DNA of 64,000 nucleotides, from the NCBI GenBank assembly GCA_021202075.1, contig JAJQDT010000096.1:62001-126000 (forward strand), given 5' to 3'. The stretch is from Lachnospiraceae bacterium (GTDB lineage Bacteria > Bacillota > Clostridia > Lachnospirales > Lachnospiraceae). The notes under the pieces are model-generated. The model did not search any database. It saw nothing but the letters and a program-made list of their open reading frames with translations, and was not told where the DNA came from. The position numbers and the translations under genes were made by a program. The stretch's first letter is position 1, and each line of letters begins with the position of its first letter. Of this stretch, positions 42,588 through 51,447 are shown in pieces.

Positions 42588-42992
42588 TTATCGGAATAAT
42601 TTCAGAATATCCTCCTTATCTGCCTCGCTAAGGGTTCCGGGCACCCACTTCACATTGACCGTATCGTTCTCGTATCTCGGGATCAGATGAATATGGAAAT
42701 GATCCACGGTTTGTCCGGCCGCCGCTCCATTATTCTGAACCACATTTAATCCGTCCGCCTGCAGACCCTCTTTTAACTGCGCAGCCACTTTCTTCGCTAT
42801 CACAAGTGCTTTCGCCGCCGTCTCGTCCGGCAGTTCAAACAGGTTCGCCGCGTGAATCTTCGGGATCACCAACGCATGCCCCTTCGAGGCAGGCCCCAGA
42901 TCCAGAATCACACGAAACTCCTCATCCTCATACAATGTCGCTGACGGAATATCTCCTCTCGCGATTTTACAGAAAATACAGTTTTCTTCCAA
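42588..42992 (-). CDS. HIT-family nucleotide-binding protein
   Basis: A 134-residue member of the histidine-triad (HINT-like) family, which hydrolyses nucleoside phosphoramidates. It has the N-terminal CIFCKIARGDIPS with the zinc-type Cys pair and the C-terminal catalytic HFHIHLIPR. The likely start is TTG 42992, preceded by GAAGGG and followed directly by EENCIFCKI; upstream in-frame ATG 43085 would add an unconserved leader. Conserved neighbours do not point to a pathway. The sigma-factor gene follows after 29 bp. Confidence 0.9.
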   Translation of the reverse strand: MEENCIFCKIARGDIPSATLYEDEEFRVILDLGPASKGHALVIPKIHAANLFELPDETAAKALVIAKKVAAQLKEGLQADGLNVVQNNGAAAGQTVDHFHIHLIPRYENDTVNVKWVPGTLSEADKEDILKLFR

Positions 42993-43144
42993 AATAATCC
43001 CTTCTTTCCTTGAGCTGCTGCAATACAGTTTCCGGACTGCGTTGCGTGAATACAGGTACTTGTGTTTCAGACTTACTTTACACACTATATAGACATATTA
43101 AAAAAATTGTCGAAATTTGTCAACCATGTATTCTGATTTAAGTG

Positions 43145-43345
43145 ACAAAAGCCGGCAATTATGATTTCACCACAAATAATGGGGTTTACGACTTCTTTGC
43201 AATAAATCAGCCATTATGATTGCCCTGCAAAAATCAGCTGTTCCGATTTCACCGCAAGGATTCGGCTGTCATAATTTCATTACAAAAGGTCGGATGTTTT
43301 GCTTTTCATTAAAAAAGGTCAACCGTTATACTTTAACATGCAAAA
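43145..43345. repeat. Degenerate tandem repeat of about 30 bp upstream of the HIT gene
   Basis: Roughly seven units resembling AATCAGCTGTTCCGATTTCA-CCGCAA with strong drift fill the gap between the HIT gene and the rhomboid gene. No gene is seen in 42993-43364. Confidence 0.6.
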
Positions 43346-43364
43346 AAATATAATTAGTTTGCAT

Positions 43365-44000
43365 TTATTCTGAAAACTCCTCCACCGGAATTTTTGTCTC
43401 AAACGTCAGCTTCCGATGGAACAGCAGCGCCAGCAAAAAGCCGCAGATAAGCCCTCCGATATGCGCGCAGTTATCCACGCCGGACGCGGTCAGCCCCTGC
43501 AGGACCGACAGGGAAACCATCAGAAGCATCCGCCTTCTGGTATATACCGGAACTTTTCCGCGATTCAGAAGCATAACCGCTGCCAGGGCGCCAATCACGG
43601 CAAAAATCGCGCCGGAGGCTCCTGCAGAAGCGCTATACTCACCGGTATGCATATCATAGGCGACAGACAGAATATTTCCGACAATTCCGCCTCCAAAATA
43701 AATCAGCAGGAATCTAAGTTTTCCGGCCAGCCGTTCCAGCTCATCACCGAGGAAAATCAGCACCAGCATATTGTTGAACAGATGCTGCACCCCAAAATGC
43801 ATGAACATACAAGTAACCAACCGGTAATATTGCCCATACTCCGCTACATACGGCGCATAATCCGCCCCATGCAGCAACATAAAATATCCATTTTCCGTAT
43901 CCCCCATAAAGCTGAGTACCAGAAACACAATAATATTGGTCAGGACTATCGCCAGGTTGACCGGCTGTCTGTTTTTCAAAAAATCAATCGCTTCCTGCAT
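43365..44000 (-). CDS. Rhomboid intramembrane serine protease
   Basis: A 211-residue membrane protease with about six helices. The catalytic dyad is visible as Ser129 in SAGASGAIF (GxSG) and His180 in DNCAHIGGLICG; the oxyanion-type HxxxN appears as HLFNN (73-77). The start is ATG 44000 behind GGAGGATAAAA; the long frame upstream to 44978 is antisense to the acetyltransferase gene and not used. Substrates are membrane proteins but cannot be named from sequence. Confidence 0.92.
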   Translation of the reverse strand: MQEAIDFLKNRQPVNLAIVLTNIIVFLVLSFMGDTENGYFMLLHGADYAPYVAEYGQYYRLVTCMFMHFGVQHLFNNMLVLIFLGDELERLAGKLRFLLIYFGGGIVGNILSVAYDMHTGEYSASAGASGAIFAVIGALAAVMLLNRGKVPVYTRRRMLLMVSLSVLQGLTASGVDNCAHIGGLICGFLLALLFHRKLTFETKIPVEEFSE

Positions 44001-44096
44001 TTTTATCCTCCTGCCTTCGCCGGATGCATCTTTTTTGTTTTCAGACAGAATAACATATTTTATTTCCTCTTGCAATCCATAACGGTTTCGTGGTAC

Positions 44097-44260
44097 AGTG
44101 AGAGCCGCGCAATGGAGAATCGGTACCGTCCTCGATTTCCGTTGGAAATCGGGACATTGCCTTCGTCCATTCTCGCTTCGCGAGAACGGACATATGATAC
44201 AGTGAGAGCCGCGCAATGGAGAGCGCGGACATATGATACACCGAGAACCGCAAGGAGTAT
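44097..44260 (+). repeat. Family-A repeat copy 1 with partial tandem copies
   Basis: AGTGAGAGCCGCGCAATGGA, AATCGGTACCGTCCTCGATTT and the AAATCGGGACATTGCCTTCG end match 47788-47862 over about 75 bp. The module ACAGTGAGAGCCGCGCAATG recurs at about 44196, and ATATGATACA plus CGAGAACCGC at about 44231. The array reaches to the ribosome-binding site of the next gene. Confidence 0.8.
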
Positions 44261-44264
44261 AATT

Positions 44265-45101
44265 ATGAGCGATACCGCATATATCAAACTGATTGAAGAG
44301 ATTTCCCTGAATGCCTGGCCTTCCCATAAAATGGAGCTTTACGACGGCTGGCTGATTCGGTTTTCCCACAATTACACACACCGTACGAACAGTGTCACAC
44401 AGGTGGGTGCATCTTCGATTCCGGTGGAAGAAAAAATCGCATACTGTGAAAAAATATACCAGAATTATCACACTCCTTCGATTTTTAAAATCAGCCCCCT
44501 GATCGACCCGTCCTTTGACCGGCTTCTGGCGCAAAAGGGTTACGAGATTCAGCATACCACCGAAGTGATGACTATGGATTTTCGAAATTTCCATCCCTGG
44601 CCTGCCGAATCGGCAGAGTATGAATATTATGGCAGAAATTCCGGCCTGCCATCGTTTGTTGTGTATCCGGAGGATACCATTGTCATGCTTCAGGACCGGA
44701 TTACAGACGAATGGATTCATTCCCTGTTTCGTCTGAACGGAACCACCAATCCGACGCTCCGCCGGATCGTACCTTCTATGTTCAAAGCTATCCCAAAGGA
44801 AACCATCGTTGCGAGCATTGAGATCGATGGCCGTATGGTCGCTTCCGGGCTTGGGATCCTCGACCGCGAACATGTCGGCCTCTACGCCATCTATGTGGAT
44901 GTCAGCTGCCGCCACAAAAGCTTTGCCCGCGCCATCTGCAGCACGCTCCTTACTGAAGCGCACAAAAAGGGCGCGCAAAATGCGTATCTGCAGGTCGTCC
45001 AGGGAAACGCATCGGCCAAAAGTCTTTACACTTCACTCGGCTTCGAGGATCTGTATACGTATTGGTTCCGCGTACATGCAAACCCGCCTTTGTCCATGTA
45101 A
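44265..45101 (+). CDS. GNAT-family N-acetyltransferase
   Basis: A 278-residue protein with a C-terminal GNAT domain (about 165-270; HVGLYAIYVDVSCRHKSFAR, then ARAICSTLL and ASAKSLYTSLGFEDLY) and an N-terminal half found in large bacterial acetyltransferases. The start is ATG 44265, preceded by CAAGGAG. The same frame remains open far upstream (to 43416), but that part is the antisense of the rhomboid gene. Substrate unknown. It converges with the Tad operon end, and the 190-bp gap between them shows no gene. Confidence 0.9.
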   Translation: MSDTAYIKLIEEISLNAWPSHKMELYDGWLIRFSHNYTHRTNSVTQVGASSIPVEEKIAYCEKIYQNYHTPSIFKISPLIDPSFDRLLAQKGYEIQHTTEVMTMDFRNFHPWPAESAEYEYYGRNSGLPSFVVYPEDTIVMLQDRITDEWIHSLFRLNGTTNPTLRRIVPSMFKAIPKETIVASIEIDGRMVASGLGILDREHVGLYAIYVDVSCRHKSFARAICSTLLTEAHKKGAQNAYLQVVQGNASAKSLYTSLGFEDLYTYWFRVHANPPLSM

Positions 45102-45292
45102 TATCCTGTTTTGCATCTGTTCCTATTATTATGCCAAAGCAAATATCACATTGATGCACTACATTGCATCATCGTCGTCCCGCCACAAATTGATGCGCAG
45201 GATTTCTTCGCAACTCCGCTCTATGTCGGATACGCAGAATTACTCCGAGACTCTGCTGCATGTCGATGCACTGGATTGTTCCGAAACCCGCT

Positions 45293-47167
45293 TCATCTCG
45301 CCAGGTTTGTTAGTACCGCCCGATATTCGACCTCCGCAAATTCGACCGTGTCCTCTGCCCGGATCTCACACTCCTCCTGCGGCTGCAGCCGTCTGCCGTT
45401 TACAAAGGTCCCGTTTTTACTGTTCATATCCCTCAGATAACAGACATTCTCCCGCACCTCCAGTCTGGCATGCATTCTGCTCACGGTAGACACATCCAGC
45501 AGGATATCAGCTTCTCCACGAATTTTTCCGATATAAAGCGGCGTCTCTCCCGGGTGAATATCCGGAAATTCCATATTCCTCCCGGCGGGAGAATTCGCCC
45601 CATGAATATCTGTGCCCGACAAATAATGGGAATTTGCCATAAGAGCATCTGATCCCTGCTGGCCGGAAGGATTCCCCGGCTTTACCCGGCCGTTCGGGTG
45701 GGGCGACACGCAAATCAGGCTCAGTTTTTCCTCTCCTTCACCCGAGCCTTCACTCGAATTCAGATAACACGTCTCTTCCAGATGTTCATGAGCCGTCTCC
45801 GGCTCAGATTCAGCCTGATACACTTCCTGAAGGATTTTCTGATATTCCTCATCCTCTTCCTCCTCCCATTCCTCCGTTGCGTAATTATTTTTATGCAGAA
45901 TCCGGCGGTTAATCAGCACTTCTCCAGATAATACAAGAAAAAAACAGCCCCCGGCTTCTCTTATCCCAAGTACCCCAAAGACAATCAGCAGCTCCAGGAC
46001 AACCATGCCGCCAAGAAAAGTTATCATTACTGCCGGATGAACCCTGGAGAACAGCCAGTCTGCCAGATCTCTGTCTTTATTCTTTTTTCGATTCTTTTTT
46101 TGAGCAAATCGCGGGGGAAGCATATGTTCCCTGCTTTCCATGTCATTTGACCCAATTCTTCCATCCTCCGACTCTTCATACGCATCCGGTATCCTTCTCT
46201 CGTCTGATCCTCCCCACCGGCCATCTTCATGGACGGCTCTTGATCTGTCCTTCCTATCCGGCGCCTCCCACCGGTCGTATTCCGGAATGGCTTCCGGTTT
46301 GCTCCAGTCATCTGGTACCTCCTGCCGACCGTATTCCCGAAAAACTCCTGGTCTGCTCCTGTCATCCGGAAAAGCCTGTCGGCCGTATTCCCGAATGCCT
46401 CCCGGTCTGCTTCTGTCCTCCGGCGCAGCCTGTCGGCCGTATTCCTGAAAAACTCCCGGTCTGTTTCTGCTATCCGGCGCAGCCTGCCGACCGTATTCCC
46501 GGAGCGCGCTCACTCCGCTCCTGCCATCCGGGAAAGCCACACGGTCAGGTTCCATCCCCTTTATGTAAGAAGCCGACTGCCCGGCAGCGCCCTGATGCAG
46601 GTTCTTTCCCGGCGCAGCCTCCCTCGCCCCGGCAAGAATCTCTTTCAGCGTCTTTGCCAGGCTGAAATTTGTCTCGGATATCTGCTGATAAAAGCCGTAG
46701 CCTAACGCTACTGCCTGGCGGTCTCTGTGGTCAAGCCGTTTTAAAATAAATTCCGCTAATGCTGTGATCGGACATTCCTCTTCTTTCACATAGTAGCACA
46801 GCAGCAGTCCTCTTCGCTCCGGAAGAACATAGATCAGCTCGGGCGCAAATAGAAGCCGCTGCCAGGAAAGCAGATATTTGCGCATCTCTTCCATCGTATC
46901 GTAGATTCCGGAGAAAATAAACAGGATGTCCGGATACCCCATCACCTTCTTTTCATACAGGCTCTCCAGTGTCTGGCGGGACGTAATTTCATAATTCAAA
47001 TATCGCTTCCCATCCATTCCGGACACATGCACTGGCAGCAGCCCCTTTACCTGATTCTGCTGCACCATCCTCAGTCCATAATCCTCTTCCTCATCTATCT
47101 TGGGAATTTCCAGTATCAGATAATTATTGTGGAGATCTCTTCTATATTCCGTTTTCACATCAGTCAT
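45293..47167 (-). CDS. DUF6382/FHA-domain protein of the Tad operon
   Basis: A 624-residue protein, last gene of the pilus operon. Residues 1-180 resemble the DUF6382 domain. Residues about 215-340 hold six repeats of about 18 residues (EYGRQAAPDDRSRPGVF type). A hydrophobic region (about 383-425) is followed by an acidic stretch and a C-terminal FHA domain (about 530-620; ILLDVSTVSRMHARLEV and NSKNGTFVNGRRL). FHA domains bind phosphothreonine, so the pilus may be tied to Ser/Thr kinase signalling, but no kinase is in the window. The start ATG 47167 overlaps the preceding gene by 8 nt; a GTG three codons on has better spacing to GGAGGAG. Confidence 0.88.
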   Translation of the reverse strand: MTDVKTEYRRDLHNNYLILEIPKIDEEEDYGLRMVQQNQVKGLLPVHVSGMDGKRYLNYEITSRQTLESLYEKKVMGYPDILFIFSGIYDTMEEMRKYLLSWQRLLFAPELIYVLPERRGLLLCYYVKEEECPITALAEFILKRLDHRDRQAVALGYGFYQQISETNFSLAKTLKEILAGAREAAPGKNLHQGAAGQSASYIKGMEPDRVAFPDGRSGVSALREYGRQAAPDSRNRPGVFQEYGRQAAPEDRSRPGGIREYGRQAFPDDRSRPGVFREYGRQEVPDDWSKPEAIPEYDRWEAPDRKDRSRAVHEDGRWGGSDERRIPDAYEESEDGRIGSNDMESREHMLPPRFAQKKNRKKNKDRDLADWLFSRVHPAVMITFLGGMVVLELLIVFGVLGIREAGGCFFLVLSGEVLINRRILHKNNYATEEWEEEEDEEYQKILQEVYQAESEPETAHEHLEETCYLNSSEGSGEGEEKLSLICVSPHPNGRVKPGNPSGQQGSDALMANSHYLSGTDIHGANSPAGRNMEFPDIHPGETPLYIGKIRGEADILLDVSTVSRMHARLEVRENVCYLRDMNSKNGTFVNGRRLQPQEECEIRAEDTVEFAEVEYRAVLTNLAR

Positions 47168-47735
47168 CTCCTCCGGTGATCAGTTTACCTGCGCCTCGAA
47201 TCAGGCGAATGGTATCCGTGGGATCTACAATCTTGCAGCTCCAGGAAGCTTCAATAGAAAGAGTACCGCCCGCCAGATAACGCATCACAAATCCAGGCAC
47301 CGGATAGAGCGCGCTCCAGCTCGCTGTCACCTCCTCTTCTCCGGATGTGACGTTTCCCGACAGGCTCTGGCTGCCCAAAAATCTCGACGCGGTCACCTGT
47401 TCCTTCGCGGAATTCACGGCGTCCGCCCGTTCCTCCTGGTTGGCATGGATACTTCCTGCGGTTGCGGTTTCACAGGCAATACTCTGGAAAATCGCCCGAT
47501 CATGCACATAAAAAGTCACGATCATCAATGCCGCCAGCACAAAGATGGTGAGTGATACGATCACGGCCGCTTCTACTGTATAGCTTCCATTCCACACTGC
47601 ATTCTTCTGCTTCCGATTTATTATCGTTCCTGTATACGCATGATCCCTCTCTCGTTCTTCGCTTCTGTCGGTTCCTTTTCTTTCTGACTGATTCAGATTA
47701 TCCGTCGGCACTCCAGTTCTTTTTATCTCTTCCAT
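47160..47735 (-). CDS. TadE-like pilus minor protein
   Basis: A 191-residue protein with a basic leader, one membrane helix starting at NGSYTVEAAVIVSLTIFVLA (the TadE/pilin-like T-V-E-A motif) and an outside domain. This arrangement marks Tad pseudopilins, which help assemble the pilus. ATG 47735 with AAGGAGG 13 nt upstream is preferred over the longest reading (47849), because the extra N-terminus falls on a family-A repeat. It lies in the Tad operon between the prepilin peptidase and the FHA gene. Confidence 0.82.
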   Translation of the reverse strand: MEEIKRTGVPTDNLNQSERKGTDRSEERERDHAYTGTIINRKQKNAVWNGSYTVEAAVIVSLTIFVLAALMIVTFYVHDRAIFQSIACETATAGSIHANQEERADAVNSAKEQVTASRFLGSQSLSGNVTSGEEEVTASWSALYPVPGFVMRYLAGGTLSIEASWSCKIVDPTDTIRLIRGAGKLITGGDD

Positions 47736-47787
47736 CCTGTTAAACGCGCCTCCTTCCATTACAGATCCATATACGCGAAGCAAATAC

Positions 47788-47862
47788 GGACGAAGGCAAT
47801 GTTCCGATTTTCGCAAAAAATCGAGAACGGTACCGATTTTTGATTGCACGGCTTCCCTCTCT
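47788..47862 (-). repeat. Family-A repeat, copy 2
   Basis: On the minus strand GAGAGAAGCCGTGCAAT, then AATCGGTACCGTTCTCGATT, and AAAATCGGAACATTGCCTTC match the element at 44097-44170. It lies inside the Tad operon between the peptidase and the TadE-like gene. Confidence 0.8.
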
Positions 47863-47923
47863 TTTATCAGAGAATCCTTTCCCTGACTCTGCCGCTGTCC
47901 GCCGCATCACACCATTTTATTTC

Positions 47924-48355
47924 TCAAAGGATCAATGTCGCAAGCCCCTGTATGACAGCCCCCATCAGTAAAAATGGTACATAAGGAATCGTTGTTTTTC
48001 GCTTCCCGCCTCGAAACAGGATCAGATACAGCGCCCACAGACCCACACAGAAAAATGAGGTGAACAGGATCGCCAGCCACTTCCATGTCCCCAGGGAAAA
48101 CCCGCAGGATACCATAAGGAAACCGTCTCCAAGTCCCATCGACTCGTGCGTAACAACTGCCAGCAGCAAAAAACCAAGCCCTGGCACCAGCCCCATCAGC
48201 GCTGCCCATACGGTGCAGTCCTGCAACGCAAGATGCAAAATCAGAGCTGCAATCAGGTGCGCTGCGATCACACTTTTGTAAATTTTCCGGTACCGGATAT
48301 CCGTATAAGCACTGATTATCAGTACAAGTCCCGTCAGAATATATTGATATACCAT
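47924..48355 (-). CDS. tadV: Prepilin peptidase TadV/CpaA-like (A24 family)
   Basis: A 143-residue membrane protease with about four helices. The two catalytic Asp are readable in SAYTDIRYRKI (near residue 19) and in the GxGD motif MGLGDGFLM. It lacks the N-methyltransferase domain of type IV prepilin peptidases, as usual for TadV. It would trim the leader of the Flp pilin and the TadE-like proteins. ATG 48355 follows AGAGAGGG. It lies within the pilus operon. Confidence 0.9.
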   Translation of the reverse strand: MVYQYILTGLVLIISAYTDIRYRKIYKSVIAAHLIAALILHLALQDCTVWAALMGLVPGLGFLLLAVVTHESMGLGDGFLMVSCGFSLGTWKWLAILFTSFFCVGLWALYLILFRGGKRKTTIPYVPFLLMGAVIQGLATLIL

Positions 48356-48486
48356 GCTGAATTTTCCCTCTCTTTCTATTTAGATATATCGTATTGCTTT
48401 TTCATCCCTTTTCCAGCCTTCGCAATGCCCCCAGGTGTTTTCTCAGGTGGGATACTGTCTGAAAAACAGTTTGCCGGGAGTTCTGA

Positions 48487-49461
48487 TTATCCACACTTGG
48501 AACAGGCATGCAGATCTCCGACATCAGAGAGCTTCACTGCGGTTACGGTTCGTTTCAGGCCGCTGCATGAAAGCGAGCTGTGATAGCGATTGCCCTCATT
48601 CGTGATATACACGATGCCGCCGGGCTGTGCGTTGCACAGTTCGCACGCCCGATAGATCTCTCCGCTGTTATTTCGAAGTGTCGAAAGCGTGTTCCAGTCA
48701 ATGGTGTGGATCGAAAGCTTCAGATACGTGCATTCCGTTGTCGTGTGATAGACGGTGCCGGTCGGCGTCACGTAAACGATTACATCGTCCTCCCCGCTCT
48801 CCTCTTCCGTTTCTTCTTCCTCCGTCCTCCCAACCCATGCCCGTACACTTGCACGCTGGAGGAAAAAGCTGCCCGGCAAATTGCATATGCCAAACGGTGA
48901 CGAAATCTGATACGTCAGCACCAGGTCAATCATTTCATCCTCCTGCATCAAAGAGGACAGAGCCAGGTTTGTATTTTTTATCACCGATGTGTCCTGTACC
49001 CGGTTTGTCACGCTGTTCTGCGCATAGGCCAGAGAAAGCGCACTCACTGCAAGCTGTGCGCCTGTCCCGGTCTCCCCCGTATATGTAGTTGCATAGGCAG
49101 CCATCGCCATGCTCTTTCCTGTCTCTGACAATGCCGTGCCAAGCCCAACTGCCGTCTCCATCGCCCGGCAATACTGCAGCGCTGTGACCATACAAAACAG
49201 AAACATCGGCAGAACCAGCGCTGCTTCCACGGTAAGCGTTGCCCGCAGCGGGGCAAAAAAGAGTGTTTTTGCACCCTTTAAACAGAATATTTTAATACCC
49301 GGGGTCGTCCTCTCCTTTCTATCAGAATGAGTAAATTGAAATCTAAACCTGCTTTTCAATTGTTCCGCAGTTTGCTGCATTTGTGTTTGTTTCTCTTTTC
49401 TCCAACGAAAGTCATATAATTCCCGCTCATAATAATGTTCAGTCTTTCGGCACAAAAGCAC
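48487..49461 (-). CDS. TadE-like protein with tandem Cys/His motifs
   Basis: A 324-residue protein. After a charged leader, LRATLTVEAALVLPMFLFCM gives the TadE-like membrane signature (about 73-92). The exported part ends in two copies of a YHxxxxCxxL...CxxC-type motif: VYHTTTECTYL with ACELC, and RYHSSLSCSGL with ACSKC (about 228-324). Such a paired Cys/His pattern suggests two metal sites or disulfides, unusual for a minor pilin. The start is uncertain: GTG 49461 has GGGGTG upstream, ATG 49380 lacks a close site. It belongs to the Tad operon. Confidence 0.8.
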   Translation of the reverse strand: MLLCRKTEHYYERELYDFRWRKEKQTQMQQTAEQLKSRFRFQFTHSDRKERTTPGIKIFCLKGAKTLFFAPLRATLTVEAALVLPMFLFCMVTALQYCRAMETAVGLGTALSETGKSMAMAAYATTYTGETGTGAQLAVSALSLAYAQNSVTNRVQDTSVIKNTNLALSSLMQEDEMIDLVLTYQISSPFGICNLPGSFFLQRASVRAWVGRTEEEETEEESGEDDVIVYVTPTGTVYHTTTECTYLKLSIHTIDWNTLSTLRNNSGEIYRACELCNAQPGGIVYITNEGNRYHSSLSCSGLKRTVTAVKLSDVGDLHACSKCG

Positions 49462-49488
49462 TCTTTTTCACCCCGCTTTCCCAATCCG

Positions 49489-49632
49489 CACGCCATATCT
49501 GCCATCTGTGTAAAGTTCAATCCATACGCCTCGCCCGCCGACTGCATAAAGCGCAATCCATACGCCTCACCCGTCGGCTGCATAAAGATAAGTCAGTACG
49601 CCATATCCGCCGTCTGCGTAAAGGTAAGCTGA
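49489..49632 (-). repeat. 36-bp tandem repeat at the end of the DUF5702-like gene
   Basis: Four units of 36-39 bp encode the pattern L/R/N-FTQ-x-ADMAYGL or its GEAYGL variant. A TGA in the first unit ends the DUF5702-like protein after QTADMAY; without it the frame would run through the remaining three units. Confidence 0.8.
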
Positions 49633-51179
49633 CCTCCGGAAGCGCCCAGGACTGCAGCCGGCAGTCCCCAGAAAACCTGGCCGCATTGATACGTCGCGCT
49701 GGCCGCTACGCCTACAATACAGTTCTGTACCTGAAACCCGCTCATCCCTTCCTCCTGGCGCATCGCAGCCTGGATCAGATCCAGCGCCCGCATTTTCTGA
49801 TTTGAAAGGTTCCCCATATTCAGCAGAACCCGGATATAATCCTGATAAGAAAGTCCCTCCTCCTTATCCTCCGCCCCGGCCTTAAGCACCTCTGTCACCC
49901 TTCCGAGATTTTCCAGTGTCAGCGACCACGAGCTTTCATCCTTCGCAAGCGGAACCTTTCCCCCGTCCAGCAAAATGCGCACATCAACCAGACTTTCCCC
50001 ATAAGACCAGGCCAGGAGCAGGGCGTGCTTCGTTGCCTCGGTGAGAGCCGGGATTCCCAGAAAACCCGTCAAAGTCGTGGCAAGAGCTCCTGCCTGGCTG
50101 TTCATGGTCGCATTGCTGACACCAAACGCATAGTTCATGCCTTCCCGAACCAGCAAAAGCCGGTTCACTACATATTTGAGATTGTTTTCATCCGTTGCCT
50201 TTCCGCCGAGAATATACTCAAGCTGATAGTCCAGAGACGCGCCCGCCTCCCCACTTACAAAGTTCGGGAAAAAGCGCATAAGATACTCCCGGAACAGCAC
50301 ATTCGATACCAGGCCGCTGTGTTCCGCCTCCAGATCGAGACTTCCGGAACGCAGGCTGCTTTTCGACGGCTGCTGATTCAGTGACACACTCTTTTCGGAA
50401 AGGGTTTTATCCCAGGTAACGATTTCCAGCGTACTCTTCCTTCGAAGCTTCGCGATTTCGGTAAGCGGATTTCCCGTCTCCTGATCGGAAGCGGATTTGT
50501 CGCTTTCGGACCCCGACGATCCGGATTCCGACGATTCGCCTCCTGACGCTTCGGACTCTGACGATCCGGATCCTGACGATTCGGATTCCAGTTCCTCCAG
50601 TTCTTCCAGTTTTTCCTGTTTTTCCTCCTCCAGTCCGGATAATTCCCCGTCGTTGCTGTCCTGGCTTGTCTCATACGCCTCCTGGTTCTCTTCAATCTCC
50701 TCTGTGCTGTTCGCCAGCTTCAGAAGCTCCTCCAGCGCAATTACACCCACATTCGCTTTCATGTAAGCAACCGCCTGCTGATAGAACGCTTCTCCCTTGT
50801 CATCCGTCAGCAGTGCATAACCCGTGATTTCGCAGGATTCCAGCTCCAGATTCCAGGGGTCAAAGGTCAGCGACATCAATAGGCCGCTCTTCGGGCTCGC
50901 ATTTCGGGTGAGGAATTCTTCCAGTCGATAGTTCACCGTCTGGATTCGAAAGCTTCCCCCGGACGCCCCGTCAAGTGAAAAAATCTCATACTTTTCCAGA
51001 AGCTTTGGCTCAAATTCACTCAGCAGAGAAAATGTCCCCATACCCGTTATATTGGCCGACTGTGCCTTTGCCCCCTGAACTCTTGCGGATTCCGTCACCG
51101 CACAGATCAGAGCAAGAAACAGGATGCATGCCAGGCTTAAAAAAATTGTGATTGACCCTTTATACGCTTTTCCGTTCAT
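49593..51179 (-). CDS. DUF5702-like exported protein of the Tad operon
   Basis: A 528-residue protein beginning with a membrane anchor (GSITIFLSLACILFLALICA, about 8-27), the mark of this Tad-associated group, followed by a large outside domain. Residues about 160-240 form a Ser/Glu/Gly-rich low-complexity region. The C-terminus ends in a unit of a 36-bp tandem repeat that continues past the stop. ATG 51179 follows GGAGGAGG. It lies between the Flp gene and the TadE-like gene. A role as a pilus-associated surface protein follows from position; no enzymatic motif is seen. Confidence 0.82.
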   Translation of the reverse strand: MNGKAYKGSITIFLSLACILFLALICAVTESARVQGAKAQSANITGMGTFSLLSEFEPKLLEKYEIFSLDGASGGSFRIQTVNYRLEEFLTRNASPKSGLLMSLTFDPWNLELESCEITGYALLTDDKGEAFYQQAVAYMKANVGVIALEELLKLANSTEEIEENQEAYETSQDSNDGELSGLEEEKQEKLEELEELESESSGSGSSESEASGGESSESGSSGSESDKSASDQETGNPLTEIAKLRRKSTLEIVTWDKTLSEKSVSLNQQPSKSSLRSGSLDLEAEHSGLVSNVLFREYLMRFFPNFVSGEAGASLDYQLEYILGGKATDENNLKYVVNRLLLVREGMNYAFGVSNATMNSQAGALATTLTGFLGIPALTEATKHALLLAWSYGESLVDVRILLDGGKVPLAKDESSWSLTLENLGRVTEVLKAGAEDKEEGLSYQDYIRVLLNMGNLSNQKMRALDLIQAAMRQEEGMSGFQVQNCIVGVAASATYQCGQVFWGLPAAVLGASGGQLTFTQTADMAY

Positions 51180-51242
51180 ACTTCCTCCTCCATCCGGTGA
51201 CGTTCTTTCACAGGTCCTTATAAATCTGCCTCCGACAAACCT

Positions 51243-51410
51243 TTACACACTGTTGCTCTGACTTGTGATTTTGCTGAAAATGGAATTCACGATGCTTGTG
51301 AGCTGCTCTTTAAAAATCAGCACAAGACTGATCAGCACGACAAGAATCAAAATGATTTCCACAACTCCAACGCCTTCTTCTTCCTGCAAAAATGCTTTTA
51401 CATGATCCAT
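51243..51410 (-). CDS. flp: Flp-type pilin, Flp1-like
   Basis: A 55-residue prepilin. MDHVKAFLQEEEGVGVVEII gives a short leader and a hydrophobic helix (about 14-35) with the conserved Glu five residues after the G/V cleavage-type site, followed by an amphipathic tail (IVNSIFSKITSQSNSV). Size and layout match Flp1-like pilins of Firmicutes. ATG 51410 follows AAGGAGATG; the longer frame to 51437 lacks support. It is the probable main subunit, processed by the TadV-like peptidase. Confidence 0.86.
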   Translation of the reverse strand: MDHVKAFLQEEEGVGVVEIILILVVLISLVLIFKEQLTSIVNSIFSKITSQSNSV

Positions 51411-51447
51411 CTTTGCATCATCTCCTTTTCTGAACAAAACAAGTAAA

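Noticed and set aside
43416-44264. Plus-strand open frame of about 280 codons upstream of the acetyltransferase start
   Set aside because: It is the antisense of the rhomboid gene; the acetyltransferase has its own ribosome-binding site and conserved start at 44265.
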